DNA of 64,000 bases from Mycolicibacterium gadium (GCF_010728925.1 NZ_AP022608.1:4836001-4900000); one strand, 5' to 3'. Positions 31,785 to 43,304 are shown, numbered from the stretch's first letter. The notes: generated by a model not told the origin, from the letters alone. Numbers and translations are program-made.

Positions 31785-33272
31785 TCAGTCAATCTGATAG
31801 TCGCTCAGCGGGTAATCGGAGGCTTCCTTCAACGCCGCGCGCGTCGAAAGGGGGCGCAGCAGGTTGGCCTCGCCCTTCGGGTCGAAGTAGTACGACCGCG
31901 ACGTCGCGCAATTCCCGCGCATGAACACCGAATTCCCGATCAGCTCCGACATCCGGTCGAGATAGCGGGTGTTGGCTTCCTCGGTGACTTCGAACGTTGT
32001 GGCACCGCGGCGCTTCACCTCGCCCAACAGCCGGTCCATATGTCGCATCTGGTATTCCACCGTGTTGAAGAAGTTCAACCCGAGGAACGCGTACGGGCTG
32101 GCCATGCTCAGGTAGTTGGGGAAGTACGGAACCGTCAATCCCTGATATGCCTGGAACCTGGTGTCGCGCCACCACTTTCCGAGGTTACGGCCTGCACGGC
32201 CGACGATCTCGATGGCCGGGAAGTTGGCCTCCCACAGGTCGAACCCGGTCGCGAGTACGAGTGCGTCGATCGGCGTCCTGGTGCCGTCGCTGGAGACGAT
32301 GGCATCCGGCTCGATGTGCTCGATCCCGCTGGCTTGCAGGTGTACGTGGCGCTTGTTGAAGATGCGGTAGTAATCGTTCGAGAACGTCGGCCGCTTACAA
32401 CCGAAGTCGTAGTCGGGCGTCAACTGCTCACGCACTCTCCGATCCCGAACGGACAAGATGCGGTGGGTCTTGGACAGGTCGCCCGCCGCGACGTTGAGCC
32501 GCCGAAGGAAAAGGTTGTTCTGGTGGAGTTCGACGAAAATGAAGAACTCGTACAGCGCGTCGGTGATCGCACGGATGGCCCGCTGCGCCAAGGGCACTCG
32601 CGCGAAGAGGCGCTTTGCCCGCGCGGAGAAACGGAAATCGAGCTTGGGTACCACCCAGATGGCGGTGCGCTGGTAGACGGTGAGGTCGGCCGCCTTCTTG
32701 GCCAGCTCGGGGATGAGCTGAACCGCGGTGGCGCCGGTGCCGATGATGGCGATGCGCTTACCCTCGAGGTCGTAGCTGTCGTCCCATTCGGTGGTGTGGA
32801 TGATCTTGCCCGCGAATTGCGTGATGCCCGGGATGTCCGGTGTCTTCGGCTGGGACAGAAAGCCGGTGGCGGTGATCAGGTAGCGCGCGGTGAGGGTCTC
32901 ACCGCCGGCCAGCGCGATGCACCAGACCTTGGTCTCCTCGTCCCAGCGGGCGCTCTCCACGCTGGTGTTGAACCTCATGTGTGCGCGCACGTCGTACTTG
33001 TCGGCGACATCGTTGGCGTACTGCTTGATCTCCGCACCGGTGGAGAAGAGTCGCGACCAGTTGGGGTTCGGCTCGAAGAAGTAGGAGTAGGTGGTCGTCG
33101 GGACGTCGACGGCCAGGCCGGGGTAGCGGTTGATGTGCCAGGTCCCGCCGAGGTCGTCCTCCCGGTCAAGAATGACGAAGTTCTCGTAGCCCATCCGCTT
33201 GAGCTGGATGGCAGCACCGATCCCCCCGAAACCGGCGCCCACGATCACGGCGTCGAATTGTTCCGAAGTCAT
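31785..33272 (-). CDS. Flavin-binding (Baeyer-Villiger-type) monooxygenase
   Basis: 495 residues. FAD site DAVIVGAGFGGIGAAIQL (GxGxxG), the BVMO fingerprint FAGKIIHTTEWDD (FxGxxxHxxxW, with Asp where Pro is usual), the NADPH site AIIGTGATAVQLIPEL, and ATGFDLWEANFP late in the protein. It inserts oxygen into ketones, or oxidises N or S atoms, using NADPH and O2. Substrate unknown; mycobacteria hold many such genes (EthA-like). A -10 box (TACCGT) ends 6 nt before the ATG and overlaps a 13-bp palindrome, suggesting control by a repressor, perhaps the nearby double TetR. Confidence 0.9.
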   Translation of the reverse strand: MTSEQFDAVIVGAGFGGIGAAIQLKRMGYENFVILDREDDLGGTWHINRYPGLAVDVPTTTYSYFFEPNPNWSRLFSTGAEIKQYANDVADKYDVRAHMRFNTSVESARWDEETKVWCIALAGGETLTARYLITATGFLSQPKTPDIPGITQFAGKIIHTTEWDDSYDLEGKRIAIIGTGATAVQLIPELAKKAADLTVYQRTAIWVVPKLDFRFSARAKRLFARVPLAQRAIRAITDALYEFFIFVELHQNNLFLRRLNVAAGDLSKTHRILSVRDRRVREQLTPDYDFGCKRPTFSNDYYRIFNKRHVHLQASGIEHIEPDAIVSSDGTRTPIDALVLATGFDLWEANFPAIEIVGRAGRNLGKWWRDTRFQAYQGLTVPYFPNYLSMASPYAFLGLNFFNTVEYQMRHMDRLLGEVKRRGATTFEVTEEANTRYLDRMSELIGNSVFMRGNCATSRSYYFDPKGEANLLRPLSTRAALKEASDYPLSDYQID

Positions 33273-33278
33273 GGAAGA

Positions 33279-33294
33279 ACGGTACCTCAGGTAC
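33279..33294 (-). promoter_or_regulatory. -10 box and overlapping palindrome of the monooxygenase promoter
   Basis: Minus-strand TACCGT (33279-33284) lies 6 nt before the ATG at 33272. The perfect palindrome GTACCT-C-AGGTAC occupies 33282-33294 and covers half of the -10 box, as a repressor operator would. Confidence 0.5.
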
Positions 33295-33315
33295 TGCTCA
33301 ATTCCCGCGAAGGAC

Positions 33316-33954
33316 TCAGCCTCTTATGGAGCCGGCCCGCGGTGGGTCGAGCGTCGCGACGCAGGTCACAGCCCTGTCGCCCTGTTCCCACGTTTCGGCT
33401 GTGGGGTACAGCACGTAGAGTTGGACGCTGTCGTCGGTCATCGACGAGGGCGAATAGGTCGCAAGCTCCGGGCTGCACTTGTCGGCGTACGCGTCGATGG
33501 CCGCCTGACCGGGAAAGTCGCCCCCAGGCATCTGCAGCACCGCGAACACCTCCCCTGCATGCGGTTCGGCGCAATCGATGGTCTTGACGGTCAACACTCG
33601 GGTGTCGCCGGGGATCTCTGAAAGGCAGTCGCCCATCTCGACGTCGGTCGCGGTGACGGTGCCCTGGCCGAATGCCAGATACAACGCGATGCCGCCGCCG
33701 ACGACGAGCACGAGCAGGGCCGCGATGACACCGAGGACGATGAAGACGATCTTCTTGGAGTTCGACTTCTGTGGCGGCGGGAAATAGCCGGGCGGCTGCT
33801 GGGAGTACGGCGGCTGCTGGGAGTACGGCGGCTGTTGGGAGTACGGCGGCGGCGGAGGCGGAGGTGGGTACGGGCCGGGTCCGTACGGAGGTTGCTCACC
33901 GTATGGAGGCGGCTGCTGGCCATATGGCGGGGGATTGCCCGGCGGCGTGGTCAC
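33316..33954 (-). CDS. Proline-rich membrane protein with extracytoplasmic domain
   Basis: 212 residues from GTG 33954. The first ~65 residues are Pro/Tyr/Gln-rich, including three copies of YSQQPP; then KSNSKK and one membrane helix (IVFIVLGVIAALLVLVVGGGIALYLAFG). A ~125-residue external domain holds three cysteines (GDCLSEIPGDTRVLTVKTIDCAEPHAGEVFAVL, ADKCSP, VTCVATL), the pattern of septum-formation/DUF4190-associated domains in actinobacteria. The role may be in the envelope; the ligand is unknown. A TAATGT -10 box lies 6 nt upstream, predicting a leaderless mRNA. Confidence 0.8.
   Translation of the reverse strand: MTTPPGNPPPYGQQPPPYGEQPPYGPGPYPPPPPPPPYSQQPPYSQQPPYSQQPPGYFPPPQKSNSKKIVFIVLGVIAALLVLVVGGGIALYLAFGQGTVTATDVEMGDCLSEIPGDTRVLTVKTIDCAEPHAGEVFAVLQMPGGDFPGQAAIDAYADKCSPELATYSPSSMTDDSVQLYVLYPTAETWEQGDRAVTCVATLDPPRAGSIRG
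33794..33847. repeat. Three 18-bp tandem repeats in a coding sequence
   Basis: Units start at 33794, 33812 and 33830; the third differs by one base. They encode the YSQQPP repeats of the proline-rich membrane protein. In-frame copy-number change by slippage would lengthen or shorten the cytoplasmic tail by six residues. Confidence 0.85.
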
Positions 33955-33960
33955 CCCGTG

Positions 33961-33966
33961 ACATTA
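33961..33966 (-). promoter_or_regulatory. -10 box of the proline-rich membrane protein gene (leaderless)
   Basis: Minus-strand TAATGT, 6 nt before the GTG at 33954; no ribosome site is present. Confidence 0.5.
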
Positions 33967-33993
33967 GCGTCAAGCGCGGATCGATGACCACCC

Positions 33994-34622
33994 TTAGGAC
34001 GCAGCACCCAGCAAACGTAATGCCGCGTCGACCGCCAGCGCCGGGACATTCAGCGTCTTCGAGCCGAGATCATGTCGGGCGCCGTTGATCTCGACGACCT
34101 CGGTGCTGCCGGAGATCAGCGCCGCCGCGGTGCGTAGCTCGTCGATCGACCCGAACGGGTCGGCGGTGCCGTGGGTGAAGACCGTAGGCACGGATATCCG
34201 CGGGAGATGTTCGGTGCGTGCCCGTTCCGGCTTGCCGGGGGGATGCAGCGGATACGAAAACAGGGTAAGCGCATCGACTTTCGCGGCGTCGTCGGCGACG
34301 ACCATCGATGTCATCCGGCCGCCGTACGAGTGCCCGCCCGCGACGACCGGTCCTTCGGTGAGGGTGCGGGCCAGCTCGACGGCCTCGACGATTCCGGCCT
34401 GGTCGGTCGCAGCTGAGTTCGACGGCGGCCCCTTCGGACGTCTCCGCCGATACGGCAGGTTGAAACGTACCGCCAGCCAGCCGCGTGTGGCCCACTCATC
34501 GCAGATCTTCTGCAGCAGTGGGGAATCCCGACTACCGCCGGCGCCGTGGGTCAGCATCACTGTGCCAACGGGGACGACTTGGCCCGGCGGTTCGTGGGCG
34601 ATGCCCGCGATATCCTCGAGGT

Positions 34623-34626
<4 letters not shown>
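33994..34626 (-). CDS. Alpha/beta hydrolase (dienelactone-hydrolase-like)
   Basis: 210 residues from GTG 34626, which overlaps the thiD stop in GTGA; a longer frame lies inside thiD. Motifs are VMLTHGAGGSRDSPLL (oxyanion region), GGHSYGGRM (GxSxG nucleophile), VFTHGTADPFG (acid) and NGARHDL (His). It is a cytoplasmic serine hydrolase of the KANL3/Tex30-like group, substrate unknown. It is the third gene of thiC-thiD-hydrolase, translationally coupled to thiD, and so lies under TPP-riboswitch control; position and size match what I recall of Rv0421c. Confidence 0.85.
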
Positions 34627-37168
<2,542 letters not shown>

Positions 37169-37284
37169 CTTGCCACGCTAGCGCAGGCGATGCGTGCGTG
37201 GGAATAGGAATTGCTGCCCATTGCTTTATATAGCTAATATATGTGTTTTCTGCCGATAGCTGTGGATACGTAAAGCGAAGATTG
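37169..37284. promoter_or_regulatory. AT-rich divergent promoter region, thiC riboswitch / MFS exporter
   Basis: The stretch 37218-37250 is strikingly AT-rich for this genome and includes TATATAGCTAATATA, a near-palindrome centred on AGCT. TAATAT within it, 18 bp from an upstream TTGCTG, could be the -10 of the exporter gene, with a leader of about 40 nt. The palindrome may be a repressor operator. The thiC promoter should lie toward the left side. Confidence 0.4.
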
Positions 37285-39036
37285 ATGACGACCGATTTCG
37301 AGATGACCGCGCTACGACGTCAGCGCATGGACCACGACCATCCGTTCTACAAGTGGATCGTGCTGTCCAACACCACGCTGGGCATGCTGCTTGCAGCGAT
37401 CAACGCGTCGATCGTGCTCATCTCACTACCCGCTATCTTCCGCGGCATCGGATTGAACCCCTTGGCTCCCGCCAACGTCGGTTACCTGCTCTGGATGCTG
37501 ATGGGTTATCTGGTGGTGACCGCGGTGCTCGTGGTGTTCTTCGGACGGTTAGGCGACATGTACGGCCGCGTCCGCATCTACAACCTCGGTTTCGCGGTCT
37601 TCACCGTCGCGGCGATTGCGTTGTCGTTCGATCCCTTTCATCTCGGCGGTGGCGCCGTGTGGCTGATCGCGTGGCGCGTGGTCCAGGGCGTCGGCGGCGC
37701 CATGCTGATGGCGTCGTCGGCGGCGATCCTCACCGATGCGTTTCCGTCCAACCAGCGCGGTATGGCACTCGGCGTGAACATGGTTGCCGCCGTTGCAGGT
37801 TCGTTCCTCGGCCTGCTCATCGGAGGGGTGCTCTCCGAGTTCCACTGGCAGGCGATCTTCTGGGTAGGCGTGCCGATCGGGTTGTTCGGTACCGTCTGGA
37901 GCTATCGCTCGCTGCGCGAGCTCGGCGTGCGAACCCCGGGCCGGCTGGACTGGGCGGGCACGTTCACCTTCGGTATCGGACTGACCGCCCTTCTCGTCGG
38001 GATCACCTATGGCATTCAGCCCTACGGAGATTCGACGACGGGGTGGACCAACCCGTGGGTCCTCGGTTCGATTCTCTTCGGGGTGTTGTTGCTCGTTGCC
38101 TTCTGCTTCATCGAGCTACGGCTCGAGCAGCCGATGGTGAATCTTCGGCTGTTCCGTTCGACATCGTTCGGTATGGGCAACCTTGCGGGCCTGATGTCGT
38201 CCGTCGGTCGCGGTGGCCTGCAGTTCATGCTCATCATCTGGCTGCAAGGGATCTGGCTTCCGTTGCACGGCTACAGCTTCGAGTCGACACCGTTGTGGGC
38301 CGGCATCTACCTGTTGCCTGCGACGTTCGGCTTCCTGGTCGCGGCTCCGCTCGCCGGAATGCTGGCGGACCGCTATGGCTCCAGGTTGTTCACGGTCGGC
38401 GGAATGGCGCTGATGGCGGTTTCGTTCATCGCCCTGGTGATGATCCCGGTCGACTTCGACTACTGGGTTTTCGCGCTGCTCGTTTTCGTCAACGGCCTCG
38501 GTGGTGGCATCTTCACCGCGCCCAATACCGCTGCCATCATGTCCAGCGTGCCCGCGGCTGAGCGTGGAGCCGCTTCGGGAGTGCGGGCCACCTTCTTCAA
38601 TGCCGGGTCGTCGCTGTCGATCGGAATCTTCTTCTCGCTCATGATTATCGGACTGGCCAACACACTTCCGGGTGCGCTGAGCACAGGTCTGCAGGAGCAG
38701 GGCGTCTCGGCAAATGTGGCGCACGAGGTGGCGAATCTGCCGCCGGTCGGCAGCCTGTTCGCGGCATTCCTCGGCTACAACCCGATGGCCGAACTGCTCG
38801 AGCCCTACCACGCGCTACAGCAGCCGGGTGTGAATGCCGACGTGTTGACCGGGCAGACGTTCTTCCCGCACCTGATCATCGAGCCGTTCCATGCCGGCCT
38901 GGTTGTGGTGTTCGTGGCGGCCGCGGCGATGATGGTCGTCGGTATGGTGGCGTCGCTGTTCAACCCGGGCCGTTACGCCGACGCCGATGGCGAGGCTTCA
39001 CCGGTTGAGGCCAGCTCGACAAGCACCGGCGCATGA
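37285..39036 (+). CDS. MFS transporter of the DHA2 (14-helix drug exporter) family
   Basis: 583 residues from ATG 37285, with AGCGAAG a few bases upstream; the ATG-like start further upstream is in the AT-rich promoter region. Motifs: RLGDMYGRVRIYNLG (MFS motif A), WRVVQGVGGAMLMASSAAILTDAFPSNQRGMALGVNMVAAVAGSFLGLLIGGVL (motifs B and C, the latter typical of exporters), and LADRYGSRLFTVGGM in the second half. About 14 helices. The likely role is proton-driven export of drugs or lipids. No dedicated regulator gene is adjacent. The 3' end overlaps xthA by 64 bp on the other strand. Confidence 0.9.
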   Translation: MTTDFEMTALRRQRMDHDHPFYKWIVLSNTTLGMLLAAINASIVLISLPAIFRGIGLNPLAPANVGYLLWMLMGYLVVTAVLVVFFGRLGDMYGRVRIYNLGFAVFTVAAIALSFDPFHLGGGAVWLIAWRVVQGVGGAMLMASSAAILTDAFPSNQRGMALGVNMVAAVAGSFLGLLIGGVLSEFHWQAIFWVGVPIGLFGTVWSYRSLRELGVRTPGRLDWAGTFTFGIGLTALLVGITYGIQPYGDSTTGWTNPWVLGSILFGVLLLVAFCFIELRLEQPMVNLRLFRSTSFGMGNLAGLMSSVGRGGLQFMLIIWLQGIWLPLHGYSFESTPLWAGIYLLPATFGFLVAAPLAGMLADRYGSRLFTVGGMALMAVSFIALVMIPVDFDYWVFALLVFVNGLGGGIFTAPNTAAIMSSVPAAERGAASGVRATFFNAGSSLSIGIFFSLMIIGLANTLPGALSTGLQEQGVSANVAHEVANLPPVGSLFAAFLGYNPMAELLEPYHALQQPGVNADVLTGQTFFPHLIIEPFHAGLVVVFVAAAAMMVVGMVASLFNPGRYADADGEASPVEASSTSTGA

Positions 39037-39806
39037 TCGCTGGGGGACTTCCCTTTTCGCTCCTCGCGGACGATCTCGGCGTGGGTCACACGCTGCGCCA
39101 ACGCCGGTGATCCGAGAATGAAATCGATGCGCATACCGCGGTTCTTCGGGAACCGCAGCTGGGTGTAGTCCCAGTAGGTGTATACGGCGGGGCCGGGGGT
39201 GAAAGGCCGGACCACGTCGCTGAATTGAGCGTCGAGGATCGCGTCGAAAGCCGCTCGCTCCGGCTCGGTGACGTGGGTGCTGCCCGCGTAGGCCTCGACG
39301 CTCCACACGTCCTCATCGGTCGGCGCGATGTTCCAATCGCCCACCATGGCGATCTGTGCCGTCGGATCGTCGAGGAGCCACTTCTGTGCCGTATTGCGCA
39401 GCGCGGCGAGCCATTCCAGCTTGTAGACATAGTGCGGCGAGCCGACGAAGCGTCCGTTGGGCACGTACAAGCTCCACAGCCGCACTCCGTTGCACGTCGC
39501 GCCCAGCGCACGCGCCTCCGCCGCCGCCTCCACCTCCGGCGTGTCGCTCCACGTCGGCTGTCCGTCGAAGCCGACCTGGACGTCATCGATACCGACCCGG
39601 GATGCGATGGCGACGCCGTTCCACTGGTTGAACCCGCAGTGCACCACGTCGTAGCCGGCGGCCAGGAATGGCATGGTGGGGAACTGCTCGTCGGAGCACT
39701 TGGTCTCCTGCATCGCGAGGACGTCGACGTCGGCACGCTCCAACCAGTCCGCCACCCGATCGACACGGGCGCGGATCGAGTTGACGTTCCACGTGGCCAG
39801 GCGCAT
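38973..39806 (-). CDS. xthA: Exodeoxyribonuclease III / AP endonuclease
   Basis: 277 residues. The EEP-fold DNA repair enzyme motifs are complete: LATWNVNSIRAR, LAMQETKCSDEQFP (metal Glu), GVRLWSLYVPNG (catalytic Tyr), VGDWNIAPTDEDVW (Asp/Asn), RGMRIDFIL and SPSDHAPV (Asp-His). It cuts abasic sites in DNA and degrades 3' ends. A TAGGCT -10 box ends 6 nt before the ATG, so the transcript is probably leaderless. The tail extends 64 bp into the exporter gene on the opposite strand. Confidence 0.95.
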   Translation of the reverse strand: MRLATWNVNSIRARVDRVADWLERADVDVLAMQETKCSDEQFPTMPFLAAGYDVVHCGFNQWNGVAIASRVGIDDVQVGFDGQPTWSDTPEVEAAAEARALGATCNGVRLWSLYVPNGRFVGSPHYVYKLEWLAALRNTAQKWLLDDPTAQIAMVGDWNIAPTDEDVWSVEAYAGSTHVTEPERAAFDAILDAQFSDVVRPFTPGPAVYTYWDYTQLRFPKNRGMRIDFILGSPALAQRVTHAEIVREERKGKSPSDHAPVLVELASTGEASPSASA

Positions 39807-39812
39807 GGATCG

Positions 39813-39818
39813 AGCCTA
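39813..39818 (-). promoter_or_regulatory. -10 box of xthA (leaderless)
   Basis: Minus-strand TAGGCT, 6 nt before the ATG at 39806; no ribosome site. Confidence 0.55.
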
Positions 39819-39839
39819 CGGAGGTGCCGATGCAGCGTG

Positions 39840-41221
39840 CTAGTTCTCCGCGCCGGGTGGGTCGGGGTCGCTGCGGAGGAGTTCCTCGGGGTGGTGGGCA
39901 TGATTGACCTCAGGGGGTCGGGTTCCGTCGGTCCAGGCCAGTCGTCCGGTGTCGGTGATCGTGGTCTGCCATCGCCCCTTGCTGACTGCTGCGTGGTCGG
40001 GCCCGCAGGCGAAGAACAGCATGTCGGCGTCGGTGTCGCCGCCTGCGGCCCAGTCAACGCCGTGGTGGACCTCACTGTGATAGCCGGGTTCAGTGCAATT
40101 CGGGCGGGTGCAGCCGCCGTCGCGTGAGTAGCAGATGATGCGTTGGTCGGTGGTGGCCACGCGCTTCTGGCGGCCCAGGTAGAGGGGCGTTCACTGTGGT
40201 CCTCGAACACCGCCAGGTAGTGGATCCCGTCGGTGGCCATCCGGATCAGGTCCCGCATCGGCAGGGCGGTGTCCCCTCCGGTGTGCGCCGGCGAGGGCAT
40301 CGGGATGTCGGGATCGTGCACGGCATGGGCGGCCTGGTTGAGTTCGGCCAGTGTGGTGCGGGCGATGACCGTGACGGCATGGCCGCGATGGGAACCCATC
40401 TCGCCGGAGGCGATGCCCAGCTTCAGTCCGAGTTTGATGCCGTCGTGACACCGCTGTGCGGCGCTGCGGTCATCGCGATTCTCGACCGGGGTGCCGTCGG
40501 GCAGATGCCGGCCAGGACGCACCGCGGCAGTGGCGGCTTCGACATAGCAGCGGGTTTCGGGGTCGATCCACCCCGACAGCCGTGACATCCCGTCGGGGCC
40601 CTGCGGACCCAGCACCATGGCGCGCCGACGCTGCCGGTCGGCCTCATCGAAATCGCCGTCCGGGTTGAAGATCTCATCGATGCGACGACCGGCGGCCCTG
40701 ACGATCTGCGCGTCGTTCTTGACCGCCTCGCGGACCAGGCTGCGTTCGACCTCCACGCGGTCAGCTGCCGACACACACGACGGCAACCGGTCCATGGCCT
40801 TCCTGATCACCCGCAGGTGGTCCTCGCCGATGACGCCGGACTCGACGGCCGCGGCCAGCAGCGGCAGGTGCGGCGGCAGCGCGGGTCCGGCGAGTTGGCG
40901 GCGCGGGGAAATTCGAGCGGCCAGCTTCATGCGTCGCTTGATCTCGTCAACGGGGATCCGCAGCCGCGCCCACAGACTGTCGACCACACCACCCACCAAG
41001 CCGACTTCATCGGGCGGATCGGCGATCTGCCCGAACACCCGATACATCAACCCCCGGTTGGTGCGTTCCTGAGTTTCGAGGCGTTCGGCCATCTCCACCC
41101 GAAACGCGTTGCCCACCTCGTCAGAGGACAGCTCGCGCATCTGGGTATAGGCATCGTCGACCTGATCCAGCAGCACGCGAAACCGCTCACGTGCCGCCAC
41201 TCCGGTGACGAATTCGCCCAT
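39840..41221 (-). pseudogene. 13E12-repeat-family HNH endonuclease gene, frameshifted
   Basis: From ATG 41221 the frame encodes the DUF222 region of 13E12-repeat proteins (for example DRQRRRAMVLGPQGPDGMSRLSGWIDPETR). After YLAVFEDHSERP it goes out of frame; the other frame then continues smoothly as LYLGRQKRVATTDQRIICYSRDGGCTRPNC to HSEVHHGVDWAAGGDTDADMLFFACGPDH, a full HNH domain, and ends at TAG 39840. The break maps to a run of four G on the plus strand (40184-40187); one extra G would restore a single ~460-residue protein. The original reading frame runs on into xthA only by chance. Either a true pseudogene, a sequencing slip, or a site of slippage. The gene interrupts the xthA-GNAT order known in M. 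tuberculosis. Confidence 0.88.
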
Positions 41222-41336
41222 ACCACAACGCTAACGACACCCACCGCCACAACCACCCGCGCCGAACCCCACAACCCCCAACCTGTGGATCAACCTGCGA
41301 TTGGGAATAACTCCAGCCAAATGTCGGTGCGGCGTG

Positions 41337-42227
41337 CTAGCCCTTGTCGATTCGCCAATAGCGCGAGCGGTGGTGCAGCGTGAACCGTAGTGACTCGAAA
41401 AGCGCTATCGCGGAGACATTATCGTCGAGAACCTGGGTGTACGCGCGGGTGGCGCCATGGTCCGCACCCCAGGCGAGCAGCGCGCTACACAGGGCCCGCG
41501 CGTGGCCGTGCCTGCGTTGATCCGGCGCCACCTGCAATGCCGACAAGCCCAGCCAGCGAGTACCGTCGGGCGCCTCGGTCACCGCCGCCCGCGCCACCGC
41601 TGCACCGGCAACCGTCGCGAAGATCACCGAGCCGCCGATCACCGCGGTAAGGACGTCGATGGGTACGTCGCGGCCGTAGATGCGCATCCACTCGTCATCC
41701 GGTTGTGGCGCCAGCCCTACCGCGCCAGGGCCTTCGCCCGGCTCGATATCGCAGACCATAACGAGGTTCGCGGCCTCGGTTGACGCCTGCGGCGGTACAC
41801 GAAAAAGTCGGTCCGGCACGCTCACCAACGGCGCCATAGATCGCGCCGCATACCAATCGGCGATCGCCCCCAGGTCGGGCGACACTGAAAGCTTTAGTGG
41901 GACAGCTGAATTGGCGCGCCTCGTGCTGCCGTTCCCGTAGCGGCAGAACCATCCGTCCACCCACTGCTGTTCGACGCCGGGCCAGGCCAGCGCGGCTGCG
42001 TGCTCGAGGTTGCGAATGTCGACCGTGCGTACCGGCGCGCCGGCCAGCGCCCTGATCGCGATCACGTCGTCGACCGCCACGGCCACGACGTCTCCGCGCT
42101 TCGTGCGCACGTGCAGCGCCGGCCCCGTCTGCACCAGGTGACCGATCACGTCCGTCAGCGGTGGCACCGACCCGGCGGGCAGACGGTGACGAATCATCAC
42201 CCGCGTACCTACCGGGGGGATCTGCAT
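41337..42227 (-). CDS. GNAT-family acetyltransferase with N-terminal SH3-like domain
   Basis: 296 residues from ATG 42227, whose A is the last base of the def stop (TGATG). The first ~80 residues form a beta-rich region (IPPVGTRVMIRHRLP ... GDVVAVAVDDVIAIRAL), followed by a middle segment and a C-terminal GNAT domain: LGLSALQVAPDQRRHGHARALCSALLAWG (acetyl-CoA loop QRRHGHA) and TQVLDDNVSAIALFESLRF. The substrate is unknown. The gene follows def directly, as I recall for Rv0428c, and being coupled to deformylase suggests a role in protein N-terminal processing, but this is only inference. Confidence 0.87.
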   Translation of the reverse strand: MQIPPVGTRVMIRHRLPAGSVPPLTDVIGHLVQTGPALHVRTKRGDVVAVAVDDVIAIRALAGAPVRTVDIRNLEHAAALAWPGVEQQWVDGWFCRYGNGSTRRANSAVPLKLSVSPDLGAIADWYAARSMAPLVSVPDRLFRVPPQASTEAANLVMVCDIEPGEGPGAVGLAPQPDDEWMRIYGRDVPIDVLTAVIGGSVIFATVAGAAVARAAVTEAPDGTRWLGLSALQVAPDQRRHGHARALCSALLAWGADHGATRAYTQVLDDNVSAIALFESLRFTLHHRSRYWRIDKG

Positions 42228-42820
42228 CAGTGACCGAAGGGGTCGGGATCCTTGCCGGGCGTCCACGTCAGCCCTGGCACGCCCCAGCCGTGCGACTTCA
42301 CCGAGCGTTTGGCGCTGCGCGCGTGCCTGCCGACCAGGCGGTCCAGATACAGGAAACCGTCGAGGTGGCCCGTCTCGTGCTGCAGCATCCGCGCGAACAG
42401 ACCGGTGCCCTCGAGCGTGATCGGCGTGCCGTCGGCGTCCAGGCCCGTCACCCGCGCCCAGTCCGCGCGCCCGGTCGGAAACGATTCGCCGGGCACCGAC
42501 AGGCAGCCCTCGTCGTCGTTGTCCGGGTCCGGCATCGTCTCCGGAACCTCGGACGTCTCGAGTACGGGATTGACGACCACACCTTTGCGCCGCGTGACCC
42601 TGCCGCGTTCATCGGCGCAGTCGTAGACGAACACGCGCTTGGCCACGCCGATCTGATTCGCGGCGAGCCCGACACCGTTGGCTGCCGCCATCGTGTCGTA
42701 CAGATCGGCGATCAGGTCCGCGAGATCGGCAGGCAGCGAACCGTCCTCACCGACGGGTATGGGCTCGGTCGCGGTGTGCAGGACGGGATCTCCTACGATG
42801 CGTATCGGTACAACGGCCAC
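42227..42820 (-). CDS. def: Peptide deformylase
   Basis: 197 residues from GTG 42820. All three deformylase motifs are present: [10 protein letters not shown] (49-58), EGCLSVPG (104-111, metal Cys106) and QHETGHLDG (147-155, metal His148 and His152 with catalytic Glu149). It removes the formyl group from new polypeptides in the cytoplasm. The leaderless-type -10 TAAGCT lies 7 nt before the start. Translationally coupled to the GNAT gene downstream. Confidence 0.97.
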   Translation of the reverse strand: MAVVPIRIVGDPVLHTATEPIPVGEDGSLPADLADLIADLYDTMAAANGVGLAANQIGVAKRVFVYDCADERGRVTRRKGVVVNPVLETSEVPETMPDPDNDDEGCLSVPGESFPTGRADWARVTGLDADGTPITLEGTGLFARMLQHETGHLDGFLYLDRLVGRHARSAKRSVKSHGWGVPGLTWTPGKDPDPFGH

Positions 42821-42827
42821 GCGGAAC

Positions 42828-42833
42828 AGCTTA
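42828..42833 (-). promoter_or_regulatory. -10 box of def (leaderless)
   Basis: Minus-strand TAAGCT, 7 nt before the GTG at 42820. Confidence 0.5.
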
Positions 42834-42956
42834 AGTCGGCAATCCTTATCGCCCGACTCGCGGGCATGTCGGACGCCTCAGGCTGCAAACCCGTGGTTGA
42901 ATGAGCGCCGAACCACAGCGATGTCATTTCGAATGTTGGAAGGGTCCAGGAGCGAG

Positions 42957-43265
42957 ATGGACGGCGCAATCGCGCGGACTGAGCAATCCGGAAACGACCC
43001 TGCGCTGGCCGATGGGCTGACCCGGCGCGAACACGACATCCTGGCGTTCGAACGTCAGTGGTGGAAATACGCGGGTTCCAAGGAAGACGCGATCAAAGAA
43101 CTTTTCTCCATGTCGGCCACCCGCTACTACCAGGTGCTCAACGCGCTGGTAGACCGCCCCGAGGCGCTCGCAGCGGATCCGATGCTGGTCAAGCGGCTGC
43201 GAAGGTTGCGTGCGAGCCGGCAGAAGGCTCGGGCGGCGCGCCGGCTGGGCTTCGACGTCACCTGA
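42957..43265 (+). CDS. DUF3263 helix-turn-helix-like protein
   Basis: 102 residues from ATG 42957, with AGGAG a few bases upstream; this is the length I recall for Rv0430. The core is LTRREHDILAFERQWWKYAGSKEDAIKELFSMSATRYYQVLNALVDRPEALAADPMLVKRLRRLRASRQ, which has the shape of a sigma-like helix-turn-helix followed by a basic helix. DNA binding is likely but unproven. It precedes virR after 52 bp on the same strand. A longer frame starting further left overlaps def and is not supported. Confidence 0.88.
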   Translation: MDGAIARTEQSGNDPALADGLTRREHDILAFERQWWKYAGSKEDAIKELFSMSATRYYQVLNALVDRPEALAADPMLVKRLRRLRASRQKARAARRLGFDVT

Positions 43266-43304
43266 GGGCGTAAGGGCATTCTTCGACCCGCTTGTCCGGC
43301 TGGA

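Noticed and set aside
39086..39839. Continuation of the 13E12 frame through xthA to give a 711-residue protein
   Set aside because: After the frameshift the translation is shadow sequence; the real C-terminal HNH part is in another frame and ends at 39840.
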